A stretch of 64,000 nt of DNA, taken from Oscillospiraceae bacterium (GTDB taxonomy: Bacteria > Bacillota > Clostridia > Oscillospirales > SIG519). This document shows, in pieces, positions 9,633-17,369 of the stretch. Both the position numbers and the translations under genes were made by a program. The stretch lies in contig SVMS01000005.1 in assembly GCA_015067255.1 (NCBI GenBank), positions 1 to 64,000 on the forward strand, written 5' to 3'. The first letter of the stretch is position 1. Each line of letters opens with the position of its first letter. The notes beneath the pieces were generated by a model, which saw nothing but the letters and a program-made list of their open reading frames with translations, ran no database searches and had not been told where the DNA came from.

Positions 9633-10950
9633 CAAGCCATTTCTCCTTTGAGGTAAATCTTGTAAATTCTCCTATCCACTGAAGGTCAACCTTTCCGGTT
9701 CCGCCGTGACGGTTTTTGGCAATTATACATTCACAGAGATTTTTAGTTTCACTGTTTTTGTTATAATAATCATCACGGTATAAAAACCATACTGAATCGG
9801 CATCCTGCTCTATTGAACCGGATTCACGAAGGTCGCTTAGCATAGGACGTTTGTCGGTTCTTGATTCAGGACCTCTGGCAAGCTGAGAGAGGGTAATAAC
9901 AGGAACGTTAAGCTCTTTAGCCATAACCTTAAGAGAACGTGAAATCTCAGAAACCTCTTGTACTCTGTTCCCGCTTTTTGAGCCTCCGCCCATAAGCTGT
10001 AAATAGTCGATAATAACAAGACCGAGATTTTTAACACGGCGTAGCTTTGATTTCATTTCGCTTACGCTTACATCGGTAGAGTCGTCTAAAAGTATTTTCG
10101 CACGGCATAAAGCTCCTGCAGCATCTGCAAGTTTATCCCAATCGGAATCGTTTAGATTTCCTGTTCTGAGCTTTTTACTGTCAACTAAAGCCTCAGAGCA
10201 AAGCATTCTTTCAGCCAATTGCTCTGTGGACATTTCCAAAGAGAAAATAACGACTTTTTTATTGGACTTTGTGGCAACATTTTGAGCAATATTGAGAGCA
10301 AAGCTCGTTTTTCCCATACCGGGACGTGCCGCTAAAATTATAAGGTCGGAGTTGTGAAGACCGGAAATTTCATTATCAAGAGCAGAAAAATGTGTTTTTA
10401 TTCCTAAATATTCATCTCTGTCTTCTCCTTGCATCTTGTGAAGCCTGTCAAGAGTAGAAATGACAGCAGAGGTAAGAGATACAAATTCTTTAGAATTTCT
10501 GCTTGAGGTTATGTTGAAAATCTTTTGCTCTGCAGTATCAACTATATGACTTACATCACCCGATTGGTCATAGCATATTTCACTTATATCGTTAGATGCT
10601 TTAATAAGTCCTCTCAATACAGCTTTTTGAGCAACAATTTCAGCATAAACTTTAACGTTTTTAGCAGTGGGAACACTTTGAGCTATAGAATAAAGATATT
10701 CTTTTCCTGTTTCCTCACTGTAAACACCGTTTTCCACAAGAGCAGCAAGCAAAGTTACAATGTCTATGGCTTCGCCTTTGTTGTTCATAGAGAAAATACA
10801 GTCAATAATATCTCTGTGAGCTTCAACGTAAAAATCAGAAGCCTGGCAGATAGAAAAAACGTCTCCGATGCAATCGGAATCTATAAGTATAGAGCCAATA
10901 ACAGATTGCTCTGCTTCAAGACTGTATGGCAGTTTTCTCAAATCGTCCAT
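9598..10950 (-). CDS. dnaB: Replicative DNA helicase DnaB
   Basis: About 450 residues. The N-terminal domain (about 5-105) starts LPYSLEAEQSVIGSIL, characteristic of DnaB. The RecA-like motor has Walker A ARPGMGKTSFALN near 210, VIIDYLQLM as Walker B region, and a C-terminal arginine-finger area around SDLRESGSIEQDADSV. It is the ring helicase that unwinds DNA ahead of the replisome. The ATG at 10950 has AAGGTG at ideal spacing; an upstream in-frame GTG at 10959 would overlap that site. It follows rplI by 29 bases in the same operon. No intein or insertion is seen. Confidence 0.97.
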   Translation of the reverse strand: MDDLRKLPYSLEAEQSVIGSILIDSDCIGDVFSICQASDFYVEAHRDIIDCIFSMNNKGEAIDIVTLLAALVENGVYSEETGKEYLYSIAQSVPTAKNVKVYAEIVAQKAVLRGLIKASNDISEICYDQSGDVSHIVDTAEQKIFNITSSRNSKEFVSLTSAVISTLDRLHKMQGEDRDEYLGIKTHFSALDNEISGLHNSDLIILAARPGMGKTSFALNIAQNVATKSNKKVVIFSLEMSTEQLAERMLCSEALVDSKKLRTGNLNDSDWDKLADAAGALCRAKILLDDSTDVSVSEMKSKLRRVKNLGLVIIDYLQLMGGGSKSGNRVQEVSEISRSLKVMAKELNVPVITLSQLARGPESRTDKRPMLSDLRESGSIEQDADSVWFLYRDDYYNKNSETKNLCECIIAKNRHGGTGKVDLQWIGEFTRFTSKEKWLDEGSSKSGSRS

Positions 10951-10979
10951 GTTCTTCACCTTGCTTTCTTTGGAATTTG

Positions 10980-11423
10980 TTATTCAATAACGTTTACCTT
11001 CATTTTTGCAACAACATCGGTATAAATTTTAATTTCGGCATTGTAGCCGCCAAATGCCTTTATAGGCTCGTCAAGAGATATCTTTCTTTTGTCTATATCA
11101 ATATTGTGTACCTTTTTCAAAGCTTCTGCAATTTCTTTTGATGTAACAGCACCGAAAAGTCTTCCGCCTGCACCTGCTTTTGCGTGAAGCTCAAGAGAAA
11201 TCTTTTCTATTTTAGCTTTAAGCTCAAGAGCTGCTTTCTTTTCTTCGCTTAATCTGTAGTCCTGAGCGGCCTTCTGAGAATTCATTACAGTAACATTCTG
11301 TGCGTTTGCTTCAACTGCAAGGCCCTTAGGTAAAAGAAAATTGCGTGCATAACCGTCAGATACATTTATAAGCTGACCTTTTTTTCCTTGACCTTTAACA
11401 TCTTGTTGTAAAATAACTTTCAT
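10980..11423 (-). CDS. rplI: 50S ribosomal protein L9
   Basis: 147 residues, full length. The N-terminal RNA-binding domain begins MKVILQQDVKGQGKKGQLINVSDGYARNFLLPKGLA in the family pattern, followed by the long connecting helix and the C-terminal domain. L9 binds 23S rRNA near the L1 stalk and affects reading-frame maintenance. AAAGGATAT serves as ribosome site. It sits between the DUF2232 gene and dnaB. In Bacillus gdpP lies between yybS and rplI; here only 18 bases separate them. Confidence 0.97.
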   Translation of the reverse strand: MKVILQQDVKGQGKKGQLINVSDGYARNFLLPKGLAVEANAQNVTVMNSQKAAQDYRLSEEKKAALELKAKIEKISLELHAKAGAGGRLFGAVTSKEIAEALKKVHNIDIDKRKISLDEPIKAFGGYNAEIKIYTDVVAKMKVNVIE

Positions 11424-11441
11424 AATAATATATATCCTTTC

Positions 11442-12425
11442 TTAAGACTTTTTTTTATTAGCTATTTTCTTTCGTATGCCGAAAAAGACATCAACAACAC
11501 CTAAAGCGCCTATTAAAGAGGAAACGCCTAAGGGTAAAATGCATATTGTAACTAATAAAAAAAGCAAAATTCTTTGAGCTAACAGGGAAATGTTGCTTTT
11601 GTTCATAAAGAAAGCAATTACACCTATTCCCACAAAAATAAATATAGTTGATAAAACGGTATAAAGATTATAAAAAGCAATACCCAAGCTGTTTTCAAAT
11701 AACATCTGTCCAAAAAGACATATTATCATAACAACAGCAGAGCTTCTTTCGAGAGAAAACTCGTTAAATCTTCCCATTTTAGAGACATCAAATCCGGAAA
11801 GTCTCAAAAGGTTTCTTGAAATAAATAAAGCAAAAAACAATATATAACAAACAAAGGAAATAATAATAGAAAATATTGCATTTTGAAGAGTGGCTTCAAT
11901 AACTGTAAAGCTTTGATTGATTATTTCAGAAATTTGACCCGCATATTCAGGAGATAAAACCTCATAAAACTGTATAATATTGTCAAAGTATGCACGTAGC
12001 GGAGTTGTCAGCGGTGAAAAAACGTGGATTATTGCATTCGCAGAAAGAGAACCGCCTCTCATATATATAAAAATCAATAACGTTAAAGAAGCGCAGATAG
12101 CTTCAAAAACAGTTGAAGCAAAAAATATTTCTTTAACACTTTTGCCTTTTGTTATAAGAAAATAAATAAGCCCTGCAGTGAGGAAAATTGAAAAAATAAG
12201 AAAAGTTATATAATAATTATTTCCTGAAAATAAACTGAAAGCGACACTGAGAACAGGGACAATAACCAAAAAAGGTTTGTGAACAAAAGGACAAGCTAAA
12301 ACAAAAAAGCTGATAGTGATAATCGCTGTCACAAATAGAAGAGCGGGGGAGAGACAGCTTAATAAACAGCTTATAAAAGAAACCGCCAAAAACAGATAAC
12401 CTTTAATGACGGAGTTGGTTTTCAT
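11442..12425 (-). CDS. DUF2232 (YybS-like) polytopic membrane protein
   Basis: 327 residues, almost entirely hydrophobic, with about eight predicted membrane helices and a short basic tail ending KKIANKKKS. Sequence pattern and position before rplI and dnaB match the YybS/DUF2232 family. These resemble ECF-type S-components or flippase-like membrane proteins, but the function is not established. It is the first gene of the rplI-dnaB-tilS-ftsH run; AAGGAGTT is the ribosome site. A candidate promoter lies at 12484-12511. Confidence 0.8.
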   Translation of the reverse strand: MKTNSVIKGYLFLAVSFISCLLSCLSPALLFVTAIITISFFVLACPFVHKPFLVIVPVLSVAFSLFSGNNYYITFLIFSIFLTAGLIYFLITKGKSVKEIFFASTVFEAICASLTLLIFIYMRGGSLSANAIIHVFSPLTTPLRAYFDNIIQFYEVLSPEYAGQISEIINQSFTVIEATLQNAIFSIIISFVCYILFFALFISRNLLRLSGFDVSKMGRFNEFSLERSSAVVMIICLFGQMLFENSLGIAFYNLYTVLSTIFIFVGIGVIAFFMNKSNISLLAQRILLFLLVTICILPLGVSSLIGALGVVDVFFGIRKKIANKKKS

Positions 12426-12483
12426 ATATAATCAAACTCCTTGAAAAAATTGCCCAAAAACGACTAATATACCAATCTAAGCC

Positions 12484-12511
12484 ATTATATCACAAAATTC
12501 AAAAAAATCAA
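12484..12511 (-). promoter_or_regulatory. Promoter for the DUF2232–rplI–dnaB–tilS–ftsH operon
   Basis: Minus-strand TTGATT (12511-12506), a 16-base spacer and TATAAT (12489-12484), about 60 bases upstream of the DUF2232 start. Confidence 0.65.
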
Positions 12512-12587
12512 GACAAATATATGTATATGAATTAAAAAATACGGAAATATACTATTATATACTGTAATGATTTTTTTGAGGTATATT

Positions 12588-12767
12588 ATGGAGCATTATA
12601 AAATACCGATAGGCTTGGGAATGGCGTTGGCACGAAGACCTGAAGCTATGGAAAAGTTTGCAGCCTTAGGCGAAAGTAAAAAGCGGGAGATTATAGATGG
12701 CACACATTCAATAGCTTCTAAAGAAGAGATGCGTCAATATGTGGATAAAATCATATCATTGTATTGA
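12588..12767 (+). CDS. Small conserved-looking protein of unknown function, 59 residues
   Basis: The ATG at 12588 follows TGAGGT with a 6-base spacing; an in-frame ATG 21 bases upstream lacks a ribosome site. It begins MEHYKIPIGLGMALARRPEA and ends in a charged helix, KEEMRQYVDKIISLY. It is soluble and looks helical, with no signal peptide or metal motif. I recall similar proteins of about 60 residues in Clostridia but no known function. The KKREIIDG...SKEEMRQYV spacing loosely recalls the C-terminal tail of YdeI-type proteins; this is not enough to assign it. It stands alone, ended by the terminator at 12771-12805. Confidence 0.7.
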   Translation: MEHYKIPIGLGMALARRPEAMEKFAALGESKKREIIDGTHSIASKEEMRQYVDKIISLY

Positions 12768-12770
12768 TAT

Positions 12771-12805
12771 AATAGCGTGCCTTGTATAAGACCAGGCACG
12801 CTATT
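12771..12805. terminator. Bidirectional terminator
   Basis: Stem AATAGCGTGCCT / AGGCACGCTATT with an 11-base loop, followed by T residues on both strands. It separates the converging 59-residue gene and the tocopherol-cyclase-like gene. Confidence 0.85.
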
Positions 12806-12811
12806 TTAAGC

Positions 12812-13660
12812 TTAAGTGTATTCAAATTCAAAACTTGCTCTATTACTTGTAAACTGATATAATACTTTACCTCTATAAGAAAAGATATAGCGTGCTTCGC
12901 AGGAGGCGCTTTCGTGAATAGTCCTGTCCATTTTGCCGCTTATGGGAGCATAGAGAGGAAGAGAGTTCTTTTTAATAAGCGTTGCACAAAGCTTATAATT
13001 ACCCTGTGTGACAATAACACTGTTTTCATTGATGCTTTTTACTTTAGCTCCCAGATAAGTCGCAATTCGGTATTGCTTGCCGTTAAGCATAACTACACCG
13101 ATAATTCCCGTAAAACAAAATAAGCCAAAAGGAATATTTGCAACCGAAAGCATCAATGAACAATTTTCGAAACAGCACTGAGTCCATATATATTTTTCAG
13201 GGAAAGAGCGTCCGCAATCACCCTCAATATAGCCCAATGAATTTTGAAAATTAAATAGTTGACCGTTAATAATAATTTCTCCGTCCACTATATGCCTCAT
13301 ACTGTAAACGCTGTGTCTGCATTCCATAAAAGGAATAAATTTAAAAGGTCCCATAATATCGTACCGAAGGGGAGAAAAGGCGCTGAATTTCAAATTACCG
13401 CTGACGGTAAGCTTATCATTTTTAAAATTGATATCTATTCCTTTTTTAGAGAAAACACAATTTTCCAAAACAATACATAAAGGGTTTTCGCGATATTTTA
13501 ATGAATTGAAAGGTATGTTAAATACGGCATTATCTGTAATAATTTGCACAGAAGCAGTCTCTTGATTACCGCTGCTGTGAAAAGCAGGAATAAATGCAAG
13601 AGTTTTGTTCTCAGAAAAGCATTTAAAATACCAGCCTTTAAAATAATCTTTTTTAAACAA
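12812..13660 (-). CDS. Tocopherol-cyclase-like family protein
   Basis: About 282 residues. FKGWYFK near the N-terminus, SMRHIVDGEI in the middle, and GYIEGDCGRSFPEKYIWTQC near residues 145-165 match the Tocopherol_cycl domain family seen in Clostridia and in plant VTE1. The fold is a two-lobed lipocalin-like beta structure expected to bind a hydrophobic molecule. An anaerobe would not make tocopherol, so the substrate is unknown. I chose TTG at 13660 because GGAG lies 8 bases upstream; the in-frame GTG at 13669 overlaps that site. It is monocistronic, with phased repeats upstream. Confidence 0.78.
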   Translation of the reverse strand: MFKKDYFKGWYFKCFSENKTLAFIPAFHSSGNQETASVQIITDNAVFNIPFNSLKYRENPLCIVLENCVFSKKGIDINFKNDKLTVSGNLKFSAFSPLRYDIMGPFKFIPFMECRHSVYSMRHIVDGEIIINGQLFNFQNSLGYIEGDCGRSFPEKYIWTQCCFENCSLMLSVANIPFGLFCFTGIIGVVMLNGKQYRIATYLGAKVKSINENSVIVTQGNYKLCATLIKKNSLPLYAPISGKMDRTIHESASCEARYIFSYRGKVLYQFTSNRASFEFEYT

Positions 13661-13743
13661 TATTTTCACTCCGTAATTTGCTTATTGTTTCTTTATTATC
13701 CCTTATTGTTAAAACAGATATTCATTTTAAAGGCTAAAAGAAT

Positions 13744-13773
13744 ACAGTGTATACATATTGTATCTATATTGTA
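13744..13773. promoter_or_regulatory. Three 8-bp direct repeats phased at 11 bp
   Basis: ACAGTGTA (13744-13751), ATATTGTA (13755-13762) and ATATTGTA (13766-13773) start exactly 11 bases apart, so they face the same side of the helix. They lie upstream of the tocopherol-cyclase-like gene, about 85-115 bases before its start. A multimeric regulator could bind here; no binder is identified. Confidence 0.4.
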
Positions 13774-13775
13774 GA

Positions 13776-13812
13776 CAAAGCAAGATCTTCCACATTGGAA
13801 AATCTTGCTTTG
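13776..13812. terminator. Hairpin downstream of the small membrane protein gene
   Basis: Stem CAAAGCAAGAT / ATCTTGCTTTG with an inner TTCC/GGAA stem. No strong T-run follows on either strand, so termination would be weak. It probably ends the transcript of the LacI gene and the 58-residue protein. Confidence 0.5.
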
Positions 13813-13824
13813 ATGATTATTATA

Positions 13825-14001
13825 TTATGTAAGATTTTTTTTTTCTTTCTCGAACAGTCCGATAAAGCAAAAAACTAAACCTATCAAAGGAACAAAAACA
13901 TAAATATATTCTACTATGCCGGGCAAATCGTAACCACGGTCAAGCACAACTACAAAAATTGAAAATAATATAAGTGCAATTCCGAATAATATTTTTTTCA
14001 T
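13825..14001 (-). CDS. Small two-helix membrane protein, 58 residues
   Basis: The ATG at 14001 follows AAGAAGGAAA at good spacing. The sequence begins MKKILFGIALILFSIFVVV, has a polar turn LDRGYDLPG, then a second hydrophobic stretch ending FCFIGLFEKEKKN. Two membrane helices with a short loop are predicted and the basic tail should be cytoplasmic. No known family is recognised. It lies 32 bases after the lacI-family gene and is probably co-transcribed with it. Confidence 0.75.
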   Translation of the reverse strand: MKKILFGIALILFSIFVVVLDRGYDLPGIVEYIYVFVPLIGLVFCFIGLFEKEKKNLT

Positions 14002-14033
14002 TATAATTTCCTTCTTGATCGATTTTAATTACT

Positions 14034-15038
14034 CTAAATCTTCTTTACTGAATCACGGGCTATTAAGCAGTCAGATGGAACAATAATGTTTTCTGTAGGT
14101 TTGCCGTCTAATTTGTTAACAAGAAGTTCGATGGCAAACCTTCCCATTTCTTTTTTATCAATTTTAATTGTTGTTAAAGAGGGCTCGATATATTTGGAAA
14201 TAATAATATCGTCAATTCCTATAAAAGAAATATCTTCGGGAATTTTAAGTCCGTGGTCTTTTGCGCATTTCATTGCATTGATTGCAAGCATATCTGCAGC
14301 ACAAAAAACAGCGGAGGGGCGTTTAGAAGAGCTTAAAATCTTATCCATAGCATCATAAGCTTCCTTTTCACTATTAGCATCTATACATAGCCAATCAAGA
14401 GAAATCAATATTCCGTTTTCGTTTAAAGCTTTGCTAAAGCCGCTGAATACCTCTGAAAAGAATGTTGAAGAGAAGTTAGAGGATATAAAGCCTATTTCCT
14501 TATGTCCCATATCTATAAGGTGTTTTGTAGCAGTATATGCAGAGACAGAGTAATCGGCATTTATATAGTTAAAGGAATTTTGGATAGTGCTATCAATTAA
14601 AACTGCAGGGATGTTTTTACTGTTAACATAATCTAACATATGGTTGTCGACGTTTTGAAAAAAAACAACTCCGTCTGCATCGCCACGTTCCAATATGTCA
14701 ATGAATGAATGCTTGGAAAAATCATCGGAAATTTCAGAAAATACAATATTGTATCCGTATTCTGAACTTTTTTCAAGAAGCCCCTGTGCTATTTCGAAAT
14801 AAAAAAAGTTATTAAAAGGATTAGAAGTACTTTTTACTACGATACATATATTAAATGATTTATTAAGGATAAGTCGTCTTGAACTTAAATTTGGCACAAA
14901 ATTTGTAGAAGCAATAATATCTTCAACTTTTTTTCTTGTCTTAGGACTTACACCTTCTTTGCCGTTGATTACAAAAGATACAACAGTAGTAGAAACTCCG
15001 GCCATTTTGGCAATATCTTTTATTGTAAGTTTTGACAT
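14034..15038 (-). CDS. LacI-family transcriptional regulator
   Basis: 334 residues from the ATG at 15038, which has AAAGGTG correctly spaced; an in-frame GTG at 15047 lies inside that site. The N-terminal LacI helix-turn-helix reads TIKDIAKMAGVSTTVVSFVINGKEGVSPKTR with the hinge just after. The remainder is a periplasmic-binding-protein-like sensor, including FNNFFYFEIAQGL, AVFCAADMLAINAMK and FIGIDDI. It is divergent from the aminotransferase/isomerase pair. LacI-type palindromes lie at 15134 and 15202 in the gap, so it very likely controls that pair and itself. The sugar effector is unknown. Confidence 0.94.
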   Translation of the reverse strand: MSKLTIKDIAKMAGVSTTVVSFVINGKEGVSPKTRKKVEDIIASTNFVPNLSSRRLILNKSFNICIVVKSTSNPFNNFFYFEIAQGLLEKSSEYGYNIVFSEISDDFSKHSFIDILERGDADGVVFFQNVDNHMLDYVNSKNIPAVLIDSTIQNSFNYINADYSVSAYTATKHLIDMGHKEIGFISSNFSSTFFSEVFSGFSKALNENGILISLDWLCIDANSEKEAYDAMDKILSSSKRPSAVFCAADMLAINAMKCAKDHGLKIPEDISFIGIDDIIISKYIEPSLTTIKIDKKEMGRFAIELLVNKLDGKPTENIIVPSDCLIARDSVKKI

Positions 15039-15133
15039 TATAATCACCTTTCTCTAAAGACCTAACCAATACATTATATCACAAAAACAGAGCAATTGCA
15101 ACAACAAGAAAATAAATCATATAGAACAAATGC

Positions 15134-15143
15134 AAAACGTTTT
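15134..15143. promoter_or_regulatory. LacI-type operator candidate, upstream copy
   Basis: AAAACGTTTT is a perfect 10-bp palindrome with the central CG typical of LacI-family operators. It lies 68 bases upstream of a second such site. Confidence 0.5.
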
Positions 15144-15163
15144 ATAAAAAAATAAAAAAAGTA

Positions 15164-15210
15164 TTGACAAATGAGATAAATTGATTATAATGGAGTTATG
15201 TAAACCGTTT
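15164..15210 (+). promoter_or_regulatory. Promoter and LacI-type operator for the aminotransferase gene
   Basis: TTGACA (15164-15169), a 16-base spacer and TATAAT (15186-15191). The near-palindrome AAACCGTTT (15202-15210) covers the expected start point, where a bound repressor would block initiation. The LacI regulator encoded divergently is the likely binder. Confidence 0.7.
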
Positions 15211-15247
15211 GGATTTATATTAATTTATTTTGAAAGGAAGATGTAAA

Positions 15248-16441
15248 ATGGCAGGCGGTCCTGGTGCATATGTTTTTGGCGAAGAAGAAATTAGAGAAAT
15301 TCAAGAGGTGACAGATGCTAAATATCTGTTCCGCTATGGTTCACTTGACAACCCTAGTTTCAAGAGAAAGGTTTTCACATTTGAAGAAGAATTTAAGAAG
15401 AAGATGGGTGCAGATTACTGTGTTGCTACTAGCAGCGGAACAGGCTCTTTGATGTGTTGCTTATCAGCAATCGGTATACAGCCCGGAGATGAAGTAATTG
15501 TTCCCGGATATACCTTTATTGCATCTATATCATCAATTATTCTTATGAATGCTATCCCTGTTTTAGCAGAAATCAACGATAGCCTTACAATCGATCCTGA
15601 AGATGTAAGAAAGAAAATAACAGATAAAACAAAAGCTATCATGGTTGTACATATGCTCGGTAATCAGTGTAATATGGATGAAATCATGAAGATAGCTAAA
15701 GAACACAATTTGTACGTTATTGAAGACTGCTGTCAAGCATGCGGTGCTTCTTATAAGGGCAAGAGACTTGGTACAATCGGAAATATCGGTGCATTTTCAC
15801 TTAACTTCTTTAAAACAATCTCTACCGGTGATGGCGGTGCTGTTATCAGTAATGACTATGATATGTATGAGAGAGCTTTTGGTTTCCACGATCAAGGTCA
15901 TAAGCCCAACAGAACAGGTGTTGAGGTTGGTAAAAGAAGTATCGTTGGTATGAATATGAGAATGAACGAGCTTACAGGTGCTGTTGCTATTGCTCAGACA
16001 AGAAAGCTTGATGAAATTCTTACAACATTACGTACAAAGAAAGCTAAGCTTAAGGCTATGATCAGCGGACTTAACGGCTTCAAGTTCAGAACAATCAACG
16101 ATGAAGCAAACGAGTGTGCAACTCTCTTAACTTTAATCTTTGATACAAAAGAATTAGCAGATGCATTCTGTGCAGAAGTAAATTCTAAGACAATTTGCCA
16201 TTCCGGTTGGCACGTATACAACAATATGGAGCAGATCTTGAACTTTGACGGCGGAAAGAGATACCACAAGAATATGCTTCCTCAGACTGATGATATATTA
16301 GAGAGAGCAGTAAACATCAGCGTTGGCGTTGTTGACGGCGGTCTTGGCTCTGCTTTCGGTATCAACATCAATTCAACCGATGAAGAAATCGAAGCTGTTG
16401 GTAACAAGATTATAGAAGTTGTTAATAAATTAACCAAATAA
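15248..16441 (+). CDS. DegT/DnrJ/EryC1/StrS-family PLP aminotransferase
   Basis: 397 residues from the ATG at 15248 (ribosome site GAAAGGAAG). It has the fold-type I pattern: ATSSGTGSL near 61, binding the cofactor phosphate; VIEDCCQACGASYKG near 157, with the Asp that pairs with the pyridine nitrogen; and FSLNFFKTISTGDGGA near 183-197, with Lys189 the probable Schiff-base lysine. The family aminates keto-sugars or keto-cyclitols. Here it is encoded with a xylose-isomerase-like enzyme under a LacI regulator, suggesting sugar or cyclitol catabolism rather than cell-surface sugar synthesis. The substrate is inferred only at that level. Confidence 0.9.
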   Translation: MAGGPGAYVFGEEEIREIQEVTDAKYLFRYGSLDNPSFKRKVFTFEEEFKKKMGADYCVATSSGTGSLMCCLSAIGIQPGDEVIVPGYTFIASISSIILMNAIPVLAEINDSLTIDPEDVRKKITDKTKAIMVVHMLGNQCNMDEIMKIAKEHNLYVIEDCCQACGASYKGKRLGTIGNIGAFSLNFFKTISTGDGGAVISNDYDMYERAFGFHDQGHKPNRTGVEVGKRSIVGMNMRMNELTGAVAIAQTRKLDEILTTLRTKKAKLKAMISGLNGFKFRTINDEANECATLLTLIFDTKELADAFCAEVNSKTICHSGWHVYNNMEQILNFDGGKRYHKNMLPQTDDILERAVNISVGVVDGGLGSAFGININSTDEEIEAVGNKIIEVVNKLTK

Positions 16442-16478
16442 TAACTAATAAAGTGTTTATTTGATAAGGAGAATAACG

Positions 16479-17150
16479 ATGAAAAAATTTAAGTATTCCG
16501 TAGGCCCTTGGAACGTACACGAGGGAGCAGACGCTTATGGTCCTGCTGTAAGAAAAACTATCGAATTTGGCAAGAAGCTTGAAGAATTCAAAAAAATCGG
16601 TATTGATGCTATTCAGTTCCACGATGATGATGCAGTACCGGAGTTAAATGACTTAACAAATGAGCAAATCATCGCTCGCGCAAAAGAAGTTCGCTCTATG
16701 TTGGATAACAATGGCTTGGTAGCAGAATTTGTTGCTCCGAGACTTTGGATGGACGGTCACACAATCGATGGCGGATTTACATCCAATAGCGAAAAAGACA
16801 GAGAGTTTGCAATGTACAGAGCATATCGTTCAATTGATATTGCAAATACACTCGGATGCGATAAGGTTGTATTGTGGCTTGCAAGAGAAGGTACTCTTTG
16901 CTATGAAAGTAAAGACCCTGTTTTAGCAGTAAACAGACTTATCGAATCAATTAACAAGATGCTTGATTATGATAAGAACATCAAAATTTTGATTGAGCCT
17001 AAGCCCAATGAGCCTATTGATAGAAATGTTTGTCCTACAATGGGTCACGTTATGGCAGTTTCCGCTGCTTCTAACGATCCTTCAAGAGTAGGTGGACTTT
17101 TAGAGTCAGCACACGCTATTTTACGAGTGTTCATAACTTACCTCAAATGA
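16479..17150 (+). pseudogene. Class I xylose-isomerase-like protein, 3'-truncated
   Basis: 223 codons from the ATG at 16479 (GGAG, 7 bases upstream); relatives run about 310-390. The intact part is a TIM barrel: KYSVGPWNVHEGADAYGPA, IQFHDDDAVPE, VLWLAREGT and IEPKPNEP, the last holding a metal-binding Glu. LLESAHAIL corresponds to the second metal region. Similarity then stops and the frame ends RVFITYLK. The Asp-rich metal site of the C-terminal half is missing, so activity is unlikely. The break sits about 70 bases from the 3' end of tRNA-Thr. A deletion, or an assembly join, are both possible. It is co-transcribed with the aminotransferase. Confidence 0.75.
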
Positions 17151-17151
17151 T

Positions 17152-17196
17152 AGTAAAGAACCTCAGCACGCAATTTGCGTGTCGAGGTTCTTTACT
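17152..17196. terminator. Long hairpin at the 3' end of tRNA-Thr
   Basis: A 13-bp stem (17152-17164 with 17184-17196) encloses an inner CACGCAA/TTGCGTG stem. On the minus strand it directly follows tRNA-Thr and probably terminates it. On the plus strand it ends the truncated isomerase transcript. The last stem base overlaps the tRNA CCA end. No long T-run follows. Confidence 0.6.
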
Positions 17197-17271
17197 GGAG
17201 CTGGTGATCGGACTTGAACCGACGATCTGCTGATTACGAATCAGCTGCTCTACCGACTGAGCCACACCAGC
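17196..17271 (-). tRNA. tRNA-Thr(CGT)
   Basis: 76 bases with the CCA end encoded. The acceptor stem GCTGGTG pairs with CACCAGC, and the T-arm GTCGGTTCAAGTCCGAT is standard. The anticodon loop is TTCGTAA, giving anticodon CGT, which reads ACG. Confidence 0.95.
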
Positions 17272-17277
17272 GTATAA

Positions 17278-17307
17278 ATGAGGACTGTTTTAAGTCCTCA
17301 TTTTTTA
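17278..17307. terminator. Hairpin between tyrA and tRNA-Thr
   Basis: Stem ATGAGGACT / AGTCCTCAT with a TTTT run on the plus-strand side. On the minus strand it falls between the tRNA-Thr promoter and the tRNA, so it may be a leader hairpin there, or a weak terminator for the tyrA operon. Confidence 0.5.
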
Positions 17308-17325
17308 TGTATAATTCTGTTCAAT

Positions 17326-17354
17326 AATATACCATATTTTTAAAAGAATGTCAA
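17326..17354 (-). promoter_or_regulatory. Promoter for tRNA-Thr
   Basis: Minus-strand TTGACA (17354-17349), a 17-base spacer and TATATT (17331-17326). The start point near 17319 leaves a leader of about 48 bases before the mature tRNA. Confidence 0.75.
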
Positions 17355-17369
17355 TTGAGAAATCTCCTA

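Noticed and set aside
12567-12587. Upstream ATG for the 59-residue protein
   Set aside because: The ribosome site TGAGGT lies inside that extension, spaced correctly for the ATG at 12588.
17130-17280. Integrated element at tRNA-Thr
   Set aside because: No integrase gene and no second copy of the tRNA 3' end lie in the window; only the truncated gene hints at a past event.
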